64,000 nt of DNA from Sclerotiophoma versabilis (lineage: Eukaryota > Ascomycota > Dothideomycetes > Pleosporales > Didymellaceae). Shown here piece by piece: positions 24,701-37,079 of this stretch. The position numbers were made by a program, and so were the translations under genes. Positions within the stretch are counted from its first letter, which is position 1; every line of letters starts with the position of its first letter. The stretch lies in the NCBI GenBank assembly GCA_012274445.1, contig JAAROD010000044.1, forward strand, positions 1,302,001 to 1,366,000, read 5' to 3'. The notes under the pieces were generated by a model. The model saw only the letters and a list, made by a program, of their open reading frames with translations. It had not been told where the DNA came from and did not search any database.

Positions 24701-25897
24701 GCAGATAGTTAGGCTATATAGCTAGAAAGTCTAAAATTACTAAGTCTAATAACTAAAGTCTAGAGTTACCTTTACTAATTTTTTCTACTAGGTTTTAGGT
24801 ATTTAATAGTACTTAGACATTAGTATTAGTATACTCTATTATAGCCTATAGTAGTCTAAAATATTACTAAATAGAATATTATAGCTAAGAAAGAAAGAAT
24901 ATAACTATTTAGAGGCTATAAAGGTAGTAGGTATTTTAAAACACCTTATATATACTACTATAGCCTAAAATACCTTACTATACCTAAGAACTATATAAAA
25001 CTACCTAAACTATCTACTACTTAACTATAATTTAGTAACCTTAGCTAGAATATTCTAATACTTCTTCTTCTTAGTATTAATTTACTTTATAAGCCTACTC
25101 TTATAACTCTTAGAAGTAGTATCTCTCTTAGTAGTTAGCTAATCTATTTCTATTACTAAATTTATAGCTTTAGCCTCTAGATTATACTTTTTAATATTAA
25201 TAACTACGCCTTTAGCCTATAATATATCAGAGTGCGCTATAATAGCCTATAATAAGTAAAAGAAAAATAAACTAACCTTCTTTATAGAAGAAGTAACCTT
25301 AGTAGTAACCTAAGCCTCTAGCTTATACTTCTAAGACTTAACCTTAGCCTACTAGCTAGTCTTATTATACCTTTAGCTATTAGGCTAAATATTAGTAATA
25401 GGCTTATTAGATAGAAGAATAGTACTAGAGTAGAGGTATAGCTTCTTAGTAAAAGGCTTAAAATTACTATTAGAGTAATTAGTATTATACTATAATAACC
25501 TAAAAGAGGCTAGACTAAAGTAGAATAATCTACCTTACTAACTTCTTAGCTAGAGAATAATAAACCTTAGTAAGTTAGGTAGTACTAAGCTTTTTTTTAT
25601 TATTAGTAGTAGTATTAGATATAAGATTATTAAGATAGTTCTAAATAGTGTTAAGATACTTATAATAGTTAGTAGAAAGCTAGAACACCTTAAAAGAAGT
25701 TAATATAGCCTACTATAGCCTAAGTAACCTAACTTACTATAAAGTAGTTATAGTTAGTAAGAAAGTATCTTTAGTATCTTATTACCTAAATATTATTTCT
25801 AGAGCTTACTATAAAAAGCTAAGCCTTAAATAGGTCTTTATTCTTCTTAGTAATATCTAGAAAATAGCAGCCTATTTTACTAGCTATCTTATACTAC
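24701..25897. other. unassigned AT-rich DNA
   Basis: This is RIP-type sequence between the chromovirus chromodomain and the next LTR. I saw no domain that could be anchored with more than one motif. Confidence 0.3.
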
Positions 25898-26382
25898 TAT
25901 TAAAGTTATACTTTAGTTAAAGACTATAAGTACTAATTCTGTTAGTTCTTAGGTATAAACAGCGCATAGTAGATTAGGTTAAGTTATTACCTAGTAAAAT
26001 ACTATAATAATAGGGGTTAATAATAAGTAGTATAGAGTAGACTATCTAGCTTAAGAGTTAGGTTAAGCTTCTAAAGACAAACTTAATTAATAAGGTTAAA
26101 TATAAACTATAAGAGTTATATTCCTACTTAGTATATACTAATAAATATTCTATATAGGTTCTAATATTCTAATATTATTCTACTATAGAATATTATAGAA
26201 TTCTCTAGAATATATATAATATATTCTATTATAGTATTCTACTAAGAGATTAGAATAGGTAGAGTTATATATTATTAGTTTCTATACTAATTACCTTCTT
26301 AAAGACTATTAGGTTATCTCTAAGTATTATTAATTCTTTCTTTTCTTATCTTCTACTATACTGCTTCTTAAGGTTTATAACA
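25898..26382 (-). repeat. solo LTR, family B (related to family A), with a RIP-altered target duplication
   Basis: The 485-bp stretch starts TATTAAAG and ends TTTATAACA. Its first half is clearly related to the family-A LTR, with shared blocks such as ATTACCTAGTAAAA and TAGAGTAGACTATCTAGC. The second half differs: AGAATATTCT-like palindromes replace the TGCTCGTTGACGAGCA palindromes of family A. The flanks are ACTAC (25,893-25,897) and ACTGC (26,383-26,387), identical after one TG-to-TA change, so this is a solo LTR with its 5-bp duplication. Strand is given by analogy with family A. Confidence 0.65.
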
Positions 26383-28650
26383 ACTGCCTACTACTAAAAA
26401 AGGTAATATAATAAATATATATATAGTAGAAGTACCTATAGTAGTTATATATATAGTTAGAGATATTAGTAAAGTTTATAATAAATAAGAGTAGTATAAA
26501 TAGAAATAAAACTAGCTATAATAGTCTATTATAGCGTAAAATAGCTTACTACAGCCTAGTTAGTACTAAAATAATCTAAAAAAGGCTTTCTAGGCCCTAA
26601 TAAATCTATATAGCCTAATATATACTATAATAGTATATATAGCCTAAGTATAAGCCTATTAGAAATTAGAAAGAAAACTTAAAATTTTAAAAACTTACTA
26701 GAAGAAGAAGTAGAGTGTAGAAGTAGTAGACTAGAATAGTAGAGAGAAACCCTTTATATACTACCTTACTTCTAGCCTATACTACTACTATATATAGACT
26801 ACTATAGTAAAAGTAAAAGTAAAGGTAGGTATAACCTTACTAGTAAAAGGTAGATAAAATAGAGCTATAATACTATAGGTTATTTTATTATAGGCTATAG
26901 AGCTTCTGTATTAGTAAATAGAAGGCTCTCTACTATTACCTAGAATATTTAACTATAGAAAGGAGATAATATTAGGCCTCTTAGGCTCTCTAGCCTAGAA
27001 GGACTAGAAGGTTCTCTAGGTAGAGTAACCTCTCTATATATATAGTCTCTTTCTATCTTTTTACTAGTCTCTAGTAAACAGTCTATAGTCTACTAATTAA
27101 CTCTATAGCTATCTATATTATTCTATTCTATATTATAATTTTCTTCTTTAGTACTACTAGCCTTAGGGCCTAATAGTAGATATACTTAGTTAATACTATA
27201 ACCTTATAGGTAAAAAGATAATTAATAAGTTTACTACTCTTAGAGTTAATAAGAATAGGTTATTAGAACTATTATAGTAGCTTAATCTAGTAATATAAGT
27301 TTAGCAGAAATAATAAATTCTAGAGTAAGTACTAAAAGAACTTTAAGAAGAAGTTATTTTAAGATATTATAATAATGCGCTATATAAATACTCTAGTATT
27401 ACCTATACTATAGAACTTATTAAGTAATACTATAAGTTTTCTAATATAAAGAATAAGGTTACTAAGTTTATTAGAAACTATATATAGTACTAATAGAATA
27501 AGTATAGTATATATACTAAGTATAGAAAGATATAAGTAACAGAGCTACTAATAGTACTATAAGTAAATATTATAATAGATTTTATTATATAACTACTACT
27601 CTCTAGAAACTCTATTATAAATATACCTATAACTTAATCTTTATTATAGTAGACTAATTTACTAAGTATACTAAAATAATACTATTCTAATATAACTATA
27701 CTATATAGTAGTTAGCTATAGTATTTATTAATTACATTATTTACTACTATAGAATACTAAAGTTAATTATTAATAATAGAGATAAGCTTTTTATTTAAAA
27801 CTATTAAACTATAATACTTACTATATTAGGTACTAAGAAATAGATATCTATAGCCTATTATCTATAGATAGATAGATAGATAAAAAGAATAAATTAAACT
27901 ATAGAAATATACCTTTAGATCTATATTAAATAAGAATAAGATAACTAGCATTTAATACTACCTATAGTATATATTATATATAATAATAAGTTATTAGAAG
28001 TAATAGGTATAACGCTGTTCTTTATAAACTATAGAAGATACCTAAATCTCTTTACTAGATTACTTTATTATTCTATTAAGATAGAATTAGTAATAGCTTT
28101 AGTAGTTAGAATAAAGAAAGTATACTAAAAATTACTTTAAAATATTATATAAGATTAGAAATAAGCTATTTTATATATTAAGTAGAAATAAAAAATAGTA
28201 CCTTAGCTAAAAGAAAGAAATAAAGTCTACCTTCTTATAAAAGTACTTAGAATATAAAGAGTAATTAAAAAACTAAATAAGGTTAAGTTTAGACTATTTT
28301 TTATTTCTAAGTAAATTAGCCTAGTTAACTATTAACTAGATCTACTTAAGAATATAAAGAAATATCTAGTATTCTATATCTTATTATTAGAACCTACTAA
28401 CTTAAGAATACTAATTAAGAAGAACTTCTACTACTAAGCTAATAGTAATAATAAGTAGAAAGTTAAAAAAAAATAATATATTAAAGACCTAAGAAGAGTA
28501 TTTAATATCTAGTTAAGTAGTTAAGTTACCTAAAATTAGAAAATATATAAGAACCCCTAGCATACCTTAGAAACTACTAATAGTTATTATAGCAGTATTA
28601 GCAGAATTAGGATCTAGAAGTAGAGAATATAATCTTTAGTTAAGACTAAG
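26383..28650 (+). mobile_element. Ty3/gypsy integrase fragment, RIP-degraded
   Basis: From about 27,310 the plus strand encodes the integrase zinc-finger region (TKFIRNYIQYQQNKYSIYTK when TAG/TAA are read as Gln) and a catalytic core with IIDFII. An integrase C-terminus follows, with YLLIKVLRI and FYILLLEPTNL, then a degraded segment that may be a chromodomain (about 28,500-28,650). Its C-terminal part is homologous to the minus-strand sequence at 8,990-9,430. No reverse transcriptase precedes it, so the 5' two thirds of pol are missing. The first 900 bases hold only unassigned AT-rich sequence. Confidence 0.65.
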
Positions 28651-29155
28651 AGTTCTAGAGATAAGTTTATTTTTAAGAATAGTAATATTATTCAATAATA
28701 ACTTCTATTACTCTAGAGGCTTAATTTCTTTAATAAACTAAGCACTTATATTAAACTATTACTATTCTTAATACTTTAAGAATTTTTTTAATTTATATAC
28801 TTAATTTAACTTTATATATGTAGCCTATAGAGTAGCTATTATAGCCTCTTTAGCCTTAGCTACTTTATTATCTATTTATTCTAGCTATAATATTCTATTA
28901 TTAATTTTTAAGAAGTTAGAAACAGGTAGGTTAACTAGCTTATACTTCTTAATTCTATTATACTTATAGTTTCTATACTTCTTACTTAAGAACGCTAACT
29001 TATAAGGTAATTTGTTCTTAGTATAGTATTTATAAGTAACTATAGTAATAAATCTAATAGTATCTATAGAATCTTCTTTAGTATAGTAGTATATAGTACT
29101 TCTAGAGAATATTAGTTAAATTTATAAGAATATAAATTATAGAGATAGAGAATAG

Positions 29156-29645
29156 TATTATAATCTTAGAGAATAGTATATAGAGCTAGTCTTATTACTA
29201 ATAGTAGGCTTTAGATTAGTAGAGTGCTAGGCCTTAGGTTATATAATATCTTATAAACTCTATATAGGCTCTAGAGTTAAAAGTATAAGATATAATAATA
29301 TAATATTATATAATATTCTATAATTTCTATAATATTCTATAAATACTATAAGGCCCTCTATAAAGCTTAGTAGAAAAATATACTATACTATAAGATACTT
29401 TAAGTATATAGTTAGTAGAAATATAACTTTTATAGTTTATATTTAACTTAGTTAATTAAGTTTATCTTTAGAATCTTAATTCTAACTCTTAAGCTAAATA
29501 GTCTACTCTATACTACTTATTATTACTCTCTATTATTATAGTATTTTACTAGGTAATAACTCTATCTAATCTACTATATACTGTTTATACCTAAGAACTA
29601 ATAGAACTAGTACTTATAGTCTTTAACTAAAGTATAAATTTAATA
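29156..29645 (+). repeat. LTR, family B, second copy in opposite orientation
   Basis: On the reverse strand, roughly the first 230 bases (from 29,645 downward) match 25,898-26,130 closely, including TACTTTAGTTAAAGACTATAA and AGAGTAGACTAT. The lower end at 29,156 is placed by similarity to the LTR end (AAGATTATAATA) and is less certain. Flanks are AATAG and AATAC, one mismatch from a 5-bp duplication. The two family-B LTRs are inverted relative to each other and therefore do not bound one element. Confidence 0.55.
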
Positions 29646-29650
29646 AATAC

Positions 29651-29713
29651 CTACTACTACTACTAGCACTAGTACTAGTAGTAGTAATAATAATAATAAT
29701 ACTACTACTATTA
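29651..29713. repeat. CTA/TAG/TAA trinucleotide microsatellite
   Basis: This is a run of CTA triplets that turns into TAG, then TAA/AAT, then ACT triplets. It lies between the family-B LTR and the 3' side of the minus-strand copia element. Confidence 0.8.
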
Positions 29714-32700
29714 TCCTCTACTAAAAGAGTACTCTCTACACTACTCCTTATAGAGGTTGTATAGCTATACTACTAATAAGTAGTATAGCTACTCTTTACT
29801 ATAACTATCTAGGCAGCTAATAGGCTAAGAGGTGTTTTTACTATACTACTAGGCACTTATACTATAAGCTATAAGTAATTTCTAAAATAAGCTTATAAAT
29901 AGTAGTCTAATAGCTTATTTTTAGTTCTACTCTTCTTAAGCCTATTAGAATTAAGCTATATAATAAGCTTAGGCTTAATAGTAGAGTTACTACTAGTATA
30001 AGTAACTTATTTCTACTTATAATTTATCTTTAGTAGCTAATAAGCTTATAGTATATAACTAAGCTATGTATTACTTACTATAAAATAAAGAGGCTTCTTA
30101 ATAATAGTAAGATTAATATATAAAGGCCTTAGATTCTTTAGTAGAGGTAGTTTAGAAGTTAAGCTTATTAGCTACTAGTAGTATGCTCTAATAAGCTACC
30201 TCTAGTAGTCTAGTAAGCTTAGCCTAGGTTTTTCTTCTAGAGAGAGAGGTATTCTCTTTAGTTAGTTAAGAAATTAATTTTTTATTTATATAACTATAAC
30301 TTATATAACTTATCTTAACCTATAATAAGCTTATTATTACCTATTAAGCTACTTATTTAGCTATAGATTATTACTATTAATTACTTTATTTTTCTAGCAT
30401 AATTCTATTATCTAATTAGTATTCTACGTTCTATTAGTATCTAGGTAGATATTAAATAAGTTAAGATAGTCTAAAAAGTGCTTATAGGCTTACCTAGGCA
30501 GCGCTTTTATAAGCCTATTAGCTAGTATTCTATTAGTCTTTATATAGGTATTAGTAAAGGTAGTCTTAGTATACTTTTATTTTAACTAAATATTTTATAT
30601 ATCTATATAGTATAGCTAGGTAGTAAGTTACTTACTTTCTTTAACTATAAGCTAAATACGCGCTAGTTATTATAAAAGATCTCCTATACTATACCTAAGT
30701 TAAATTATAGTTTATAGAAGAATTATTTTAAAGCTATACTCTTCTTAGCTATATACTCTAAAGCTAGTAATTCTACCTTAGTAGTTAAAGTAGTTACTAT
30801 AGCTTAGTAAACTACCTTTTATATAATTAGGCTTTTAAAAAGCTATATAATATAGCTCTAAGAAGATTGTTAGGTTATACTATTATTAGTAAATAAAGTA
30901 TTACTATATATAAGTAACTAGCTACCTAAATAAGCTCTATACCTTATACCTAGGTACTTAGTCTAGTAAAAGTAGCTAAGAACCTAAGCTACTACTCTAT
31001 AGTAAGTAGCTTCTAAGTTAATTAAGTAATAGAATAGTTATAATATAGTATAAGCTATATCTAGCTAGACTATAATAGCTATATATAGTATAGACCTAAT
31101 ATACTTCTAATAGGCCTTAATTTTCTACTTTAAAGCTTCTCTATTATACCTAGAAAGCTTAGTTATTAAAAAGAAGATACTTAGAAGTAAGCTTCTATCT
31201 AAGACCTTAAACTTAGAAGAAAGCTTCTTAATATAAAAGTTATACGCAAGTATAATAGTATAAGTAGCTTAAGTTTAGATAATTTATACTTTTAGAAACT
31301 ATTTAGTAGCTTTATAATCTTCTATTTAATACTTACTTATTAATAAGCTTATAAGCTTCTCTATAGCTACTTAATTATTATAGTAATAGGTAAGTAGAAT
31401 ATTATCTATATAGAAAAGTAGGACTATCTATTACTTATTATTAAAGAAGAGGTACAGCTTTTCTTTTAATACCTTTAAACTAAGTATTAGAAGTATACAA
31501 GACAGCTCTTTATAATATAGAATTAGTAAATTATATAGTCTATATAGAGCTTATAGTAACTAGACTACTTATTTAGGTTTTCTAAACCTATTAGGTAGCT
31601 TATAGAGTACCTAAGGTTAGTCTTAGTAGCTTATATTAAGAAACACACCTATAATATTATACTAGTAGAGTTCTAGGTTAAACTATATAGCTATTACTAC
31701 TATAGTATAAAATAATTATATAGTAAGTATTATAGTATAGATTAACTTAATTAAATTCTTAGCCTATAGGTCTCTATATATATAAATCCTAGCTTTATAC
31801 TTTATAAAGTAGCTATCTTAGTTAAACTTATATATAAACACCTATTTAAGTAGTAGAGGTTTATTCTAGCTTCTTAGTTAGTTAATTTCTTTCTATATAT
31901 TCTTTTTAATAACTATTTATATCTCTTTCTTATATACCTAGTAAAATAGAGTATATAGTAAGTAGTATATAAGCTTCTTCTATTTATTAAAAAGTAGAAG
32001 GAGCTTATTATAGTGTTTACACTGCTTAATTTAGGTAATTAGTCTCTTAGCTTATAGTACTAAGGTATTAATTACTATATAAATAGTAATTAGATCTCTT
32101 TTAAGCTTTCTATACCTTTCTATATACTTAAATAGAGATTTAAATATCTATAAATACTCTACTAATTAGATTAAGCTAATTATAGTATATAGGCCTACTC
32201 TATTATCTCTTTTATTATTATCTCTAAGCTTATTACGCTGCTAGTTGCAGAGCTAGCAGCTTTACTAGGTAGCTAGGCCTATAACTCTTTACTAACCTAT
32301 ACTTTTTATACTTAGTTTACCTACTTCTATTATTCTCTAAAAGAGTATAAGAATAATTAGGGGGCTAGGTCTAATATATAGATAAATATAATTCTTATTA
32401 CCTACTAGTAAGCTTTCTTCTTTAATAGTAGAGTATACTTTCTATAAGTTACTAAATAGAGTTTTCTTATAGAAAGCCTCTAGATCTATACTAAGCTACT
32501 TAGGTTTAGGTTTAGGTATTAGATTAGGTAAGAGTAGATCTAAATCTTATTACTCTGTATAAATCTCTATTAGTTTACTAGCTAAGCTAACTAATTATAT
32601 AGTCTTATTCTTAGAAGCTTATTTAGTACTAGACTAGCCTTCTAGTAACTAGCTTCTCTCTAGAGGTTTACCCCTAAGCTATTACTTAGTAGGTAAGTTA

Positions 32701-33743
32701 AGTAATAAATCTTCTCTTTCTATAATAGAAAGCTTTATTACGTTTCTTATATATATAATCTTACTAGTTTTATAGAGTATCTTAATTATAGTAGTTACTT
32801 CTAATACTAGAATAGTATCTAACTTATTTCTACTATAAAAGAGCTTCTTATTAAAGGTTATATTACATGTTATAATTACCTAGTTAAGTTAGAGTACCTA
32901 TATTCTATAGATATTAGTAGCTTAGTAGCTTACTAAATACCTAATATAGCCTTTTAGAGTAACTTTAAAGCCTCTTTAATTATACCTAGCTACTTATTCT
33001 CTATTTAAAAAGTAGGTATAGTAGCTATATATATATATCCTACTCTAATTAGGTCTTAGATTAGCTATAACTACTCTTACCTACTTAGGTTAGTACTAGT
33101 AGAAGTATTATATAAACTACTAGTTAAGCTACTTATTTAAACTTTAAAGCTTATTTATATATAATAGGCTTATATTATAGAGCTAGGCTGCTACTATAAC
33201 TACCTTAGGCTAGAGCTTCTTAGGTAATTTTAAGCTACTTCTTATCTTAATAGATTTAGTAATAATCTTCTAGCTCTTTCTTTCTAAAGCTCTATTTAGC
33301 TTATATATATAGTAGAACCTATTTAATATTATTTTCTACTTTAAGTACCTAGTATTTATATAGAAAGCTCTCTTACTATAGTAAGGTAGTAGTATTATTA
33401 TTCTAGCTTATTTTATAGATATAGAGCTTATACTAGGTAGCTACTTAGCTTAAGAAATTAGTTAGAATATATAAAATCTTAATCTAAGTCTTTTCTTATA
33501 GTGTGTATATAAAGAGCTTTCTACTATAGTACTTCTTAATTTAAAGTATTTATAGTTTATTACCTTTACTTAGAGGTATATTAAATAGGTTCTATATAAT
33601 TCTCTAGAATAGCTAAGTAAGCTTCTTATAAGGTCTATAGAAAATAATTTACTTAGTATATATAGTTATATATACCTTATAGTTCTTATAGAGTATTCTA
33701 CTTATATATATACTATACGCGCGCTATATAAGTACTTAAAGAG

Positions 33744-34242
33744 TGTTGAAGTTGTACTTTCAAGCAAAGCTCGTAAGCACTATTCGTATTGGTTCTCAGG
33801 GATGAGCGCTGGTACAGGAAGGTCCGTAAGGGTTGGGGTTATTGCCTAGTGAAACACCGTGGCAATAGAGGGTAACAATGAGTAGTATAGAGTAGACTAT
33901 CTAGCTCGAGAGTTGGGGTCGAGATTCCAAAGACAAACTTGATTGACTAAGTTGAACACGAACCATAAGGGTTGTGTTCCTACTGACTATATACTTGCTA
34001 TGGGGTAATGCTCGTTGACGAGCGACTAGGGTCAGTCCAATGAAATACATAGCGTTGCTCGTTGACGAGCGATAACATACGATGCTCGTTGACGAGCAAG
34101 TCACGTGTGTCATGCTCGTTGACGAGCATGTCACGTGACCGTACAAAGGGAGATCCTTCCTGACTCCGCCCCTGGTTCATGGGTGAGGGCTGTGGTTGGC
34201 TACTTAATCACTGTGCCGCTTCGTTCGCACAGGATCGTAACA
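33744..34242 (-). repeat. intact solo LTR, family A, not RIP-mutated, with perfect 5-bp target duplication
   Basis: A 499-bp LTR starts TGTTGAAG and ends CGTAACA (TGTT/AACA terminal inverted bases). It is flanked on both sides by AAGAG (33,739-33,743 and 34,243-34,247). It is GC-balanced with normal CG, CA and TG content, while all surrounding DNA is RIP-degraded. It lies exactly within the GAG-pre-integrase codons of the minus-strand copia. Joining the flanks and dropping one AAGAG restores the copia order seen in the other copy. No internal retroviral region remains, so it arose by LTR-LTR recombination after a recent insertion. Strand follows the degraded gypsy that carries the same LTR. 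Confidence 0.92.
34009..34128. repeat. four 16-bp palindromes inside the intact LTR
   Basis: TGCTCGTTGACGAGCA or its one-base variants occurs at 34,009-34,024, 34,056-34,071, 34,083-34,098 and 34,113-34,128. The last two are part of a 30-bp direct repeat that also carries GTCACGTG, containing the CACGTG E-box core. Being in an LTR, these may be transcription-factor sites or hairpins affecting transcription. The RIP-mutated LTRs keep the same palindromes as TACTTATTAATAAGTA-type words. Confidence 0.85.
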
Positions 34243-37079
34243 AAGAGCTTCTAGGCCTAGATAGCTAGCTTAGGTATACTATAGCTACTCTATTAAGCTT
34301 TTAGAATATAAGTTATATAAGTATTTTATTATTACTATATTTAATAGGCTTAGAAAGTAGTATTATAGTAGTTTATATTTAAGGAAAGTAAGGTTTTAAG
34401 TATGCTATAGATTAGCACATATAATACTTCTATTTAGATTTTTAATATAACCTACTTAGAGAGTACTATTAAGGCCTAGGTACTATACCTCTTTTTTCTA
34501 TAATTAAGCTTCTAAGATTATATTAATATAGAATTCTTCTACTATAATAATATTCTAAAGAAGTAGGTTTTCTATATTTTAGCTATGCCTTCTATAGAAA
34601 GTGTTCTTAAATAAATAAGCTTCTTAGCCTATAATAGAGAATACTTAGGTACCTACCTCTACTATATCTATTAAGGTAGCTAGTATAAAGGTGTTAAGTA
34701 TAAGCCTATCTGCGCTGTTAACTAGGTAAGTAGCAGCTTTATTATTTAAAATTATACTTTCTAATAGAGAATAGGTATTAAAATCTATAAGGTTATAGAC
34801 TCTTAGCTTCTTCTCTACCCCTAAGCTTATTAGCAGTCTTATTATTATCTTTAGGTTAATAAGAGCTGCTTAGATATTACCTAGAAACTTAGCTTTAGGT
34901 ACTCTGCCTATAGATTAAGGTGCACTACCTGCTATAATAGTATAGAGAGATTATAAGTACTAGCTAAGATACTTAATTAACTTCTTTAGGTCCTTAAAGT
35001 TATTAGAGTTAAGCTTCTTAAGTATATTCTAGTAGCATAATTCTCTAAGATAGTAAGAAGGTATAGATAAGCTTCTTACTACTATCTTTAGTACTTAGTA
35101 TTTAGTTACCTTCTACCTATAGGTATTCTTTTTCTTCTTATAAAGGTATTTATAGCTATTACCTATAGCTAAGTATTTAGAGTTACTAGTAGAAGTGCTT
35201 TAGGTAATATCTAAGTAGCTACTAAAGATAGTAAATATACTAAAGGTATTCTTCTCTACTCTTATTATATACTTATATATTAGGCTACTAAAGACCCTAC
35301 TTACTTAGTTTAAAGTAAGTGTTTTAAGCCCTAGGATAGTGTCTAAGATAATTCTTTAGTATATAGTGTAGGCCTATTTAGAAGTAATCTTATAGCTTAA
35401 TATATCTAAGAAGTCTTAGGTAGTAAGCTCTTTATTAACCTCTATAAGCTTATAAGTCTTAGCTCTTATATAGAGGTATAACTACTTCTAGTACTAGTCT
35501 TATAGAGTAGCTTATCTCTGCTTAGTAGCTCTAAGGTAAGCTCTATACTTAGCTTATACTTAGTTCTTAGTGCTAAGTAAGGTAGGAGTAAGCTCTTTCT
35601 TTAGAGCCTAAATAAGTAATTATAGAGTTATACTATTACCTAAAATAAGCTGTACTATTACTAGTAATATAATTAATAGGAATATTATAGTATTAACCTA
35701 GTTCTATAGCTTTAAAAGTGCTTAGCTCTAGCTGCCTACTTACTTAATTTAATCTTATACTTAGTAAGCTTCTAGTTATATACTTTAGTACTTAATAGAG
35801 TTAAGGTGCTATAAAGTATATATATATTAATTAGCTATATTAATTAACTTTAGGTTAAGTATACTAGAGGCCTCTTATTAAGTATTAAGCTGTCTACTAG
35901 TTATTTAGAAGCTCTAAAGAGATCCTTTAAGCTACTTAGTAGTAGCTAAGAAGCTCCCTTATATATACTAGAAGTATCTAGAGTATTTAGGTTAACTATA
36001 TTCTATATATTATATAGCTTAGTATACTTTATAAGCTATATATACTTATTAGGCTAGTTAGTTTATAACTTTAGTTAGAAGGTGCCTATAAAGATAGTTA
36101 ACTAAGCTTATAAGCTATAGTTAACTAGCTTACCTATAGTAGTAATTTATAGTTACTAAAAATTTAGGTTTAATTAGAGTAGTTAAGCTATATTTAATAA
36201 GCTCTATTTAGCTAAGTATATAGAGAGATCTACTATTCTTAAAAAGCTAGGCTTATAAATATAATTAAGCTTAAAGAACTATACTTAAGTAATTAATAGT
36301 ATTTAATTATTACCTATTTAAGATTAGATAAAAGCTATCTGTTATATATATAGAAAATCTATATAGGCTATATAACTTATCTAAAGTAAGCTTCTACTTA
36401 CTATTAGAGTTACTTATTACTATTATACTAATATAATAAGCTTCTAGTTAGCTCTAGAGCAGCTTATAGCTAATTCTCTAGGCTAATTAATCTTTATATA
36501 AGTAACTAAGCAGCTTAATTACGTAATATAATACTAATAGTATACTATAGAAGGTTAGTATAGCTAGTATTAAGGTAGTTATATCTTACTTTTATAGCTA
36601 TAGAATAGAGAAGAGAAGAAGGCTACTAAGTACTACTAGTATATAGGCTTTAAGTAAAGATATCTTTAGAACTATTACTAAGGTTATAGAGCTAGAGAAG
36701 GTACTACTACTTATAAAAGAGTATAGAAGGTAAGTAAAAAATATAAAAAGTATACTTTAATTACTCTAGTTAATCTAGATATTAGTTAATAAAAACATAG
36801 TATTATATATAATAAGTTCTAAGAGTAATAATAAAGATATATCTTCTAAGTAAATAATTTAAAATTTAGTATATTAAAAAGAAAGATTAAAAATTAATAT
36901 AATTCTAGTCTATCTTTTTAAGCAGATATTAAATATCTAATTAAAGTATTCTAAGATATATACTTAGTATAAAAATTAATAATAAGAAATAATAATAGAT
37001 AGAAGAGAATAGATATATACCTAAACTAAATAAAATTAAAATAATACTAATATATATCTAAACTCTAATTCTTTCTTAT

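Larger units (their letters stand above)
29900..36480 (-). mobile_element. Ty1/copia retrotransposon, RIP-degraded, split by a solo LTR
   Basis: This is a second copy of the copia family found at 10,926-15,541, here on the minus strand. A sequence matching the copia LTR and leader occurs at about 36,285-36,480. Gag follows downward, then the protease/GAG-pre-integrase region (34,900-34,260) ending in YLGLEAL. There a solo LTR (33,744-34,242) is inserted and the element resumes. The integrase continues at about 33,740-32,500. Reverse transcriptase (about 31,870-31,300) includes VFIYKFN and FYIDNILL (from YVDD, about 31,391-31,418). RNase-H-like sequence runs to about 30,000. This copy retains the RT end and RNase H that the first copia copy lacks. 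Every domain contains many TAA/TAG stops of RIP type. The 3' LTR could not be placed. Confidence 0.75.

Noticed and set aside
25898..29645. A single 3.7-kb element bounded by family-B LTRs
   Set aside because: The two LTRs are in opposite orientation, and the left one has its own target duplication, so it is a separate solo LTR.
34009..34128. CRISPR-like array of regularly spaced palindromic repeats
   Set aside because: The four palindromes lie within an LTR of a fungal retrotransposon, with unequal spacing and no cas genes. Mutated versions occur in the other LTR copies.
33901..34180. Minus-strand open frames with repeated SSTS and TRDLLVNE motifs
   Set aside because: They are translations of the palindromic repeats of the solo LTR, not proteins.
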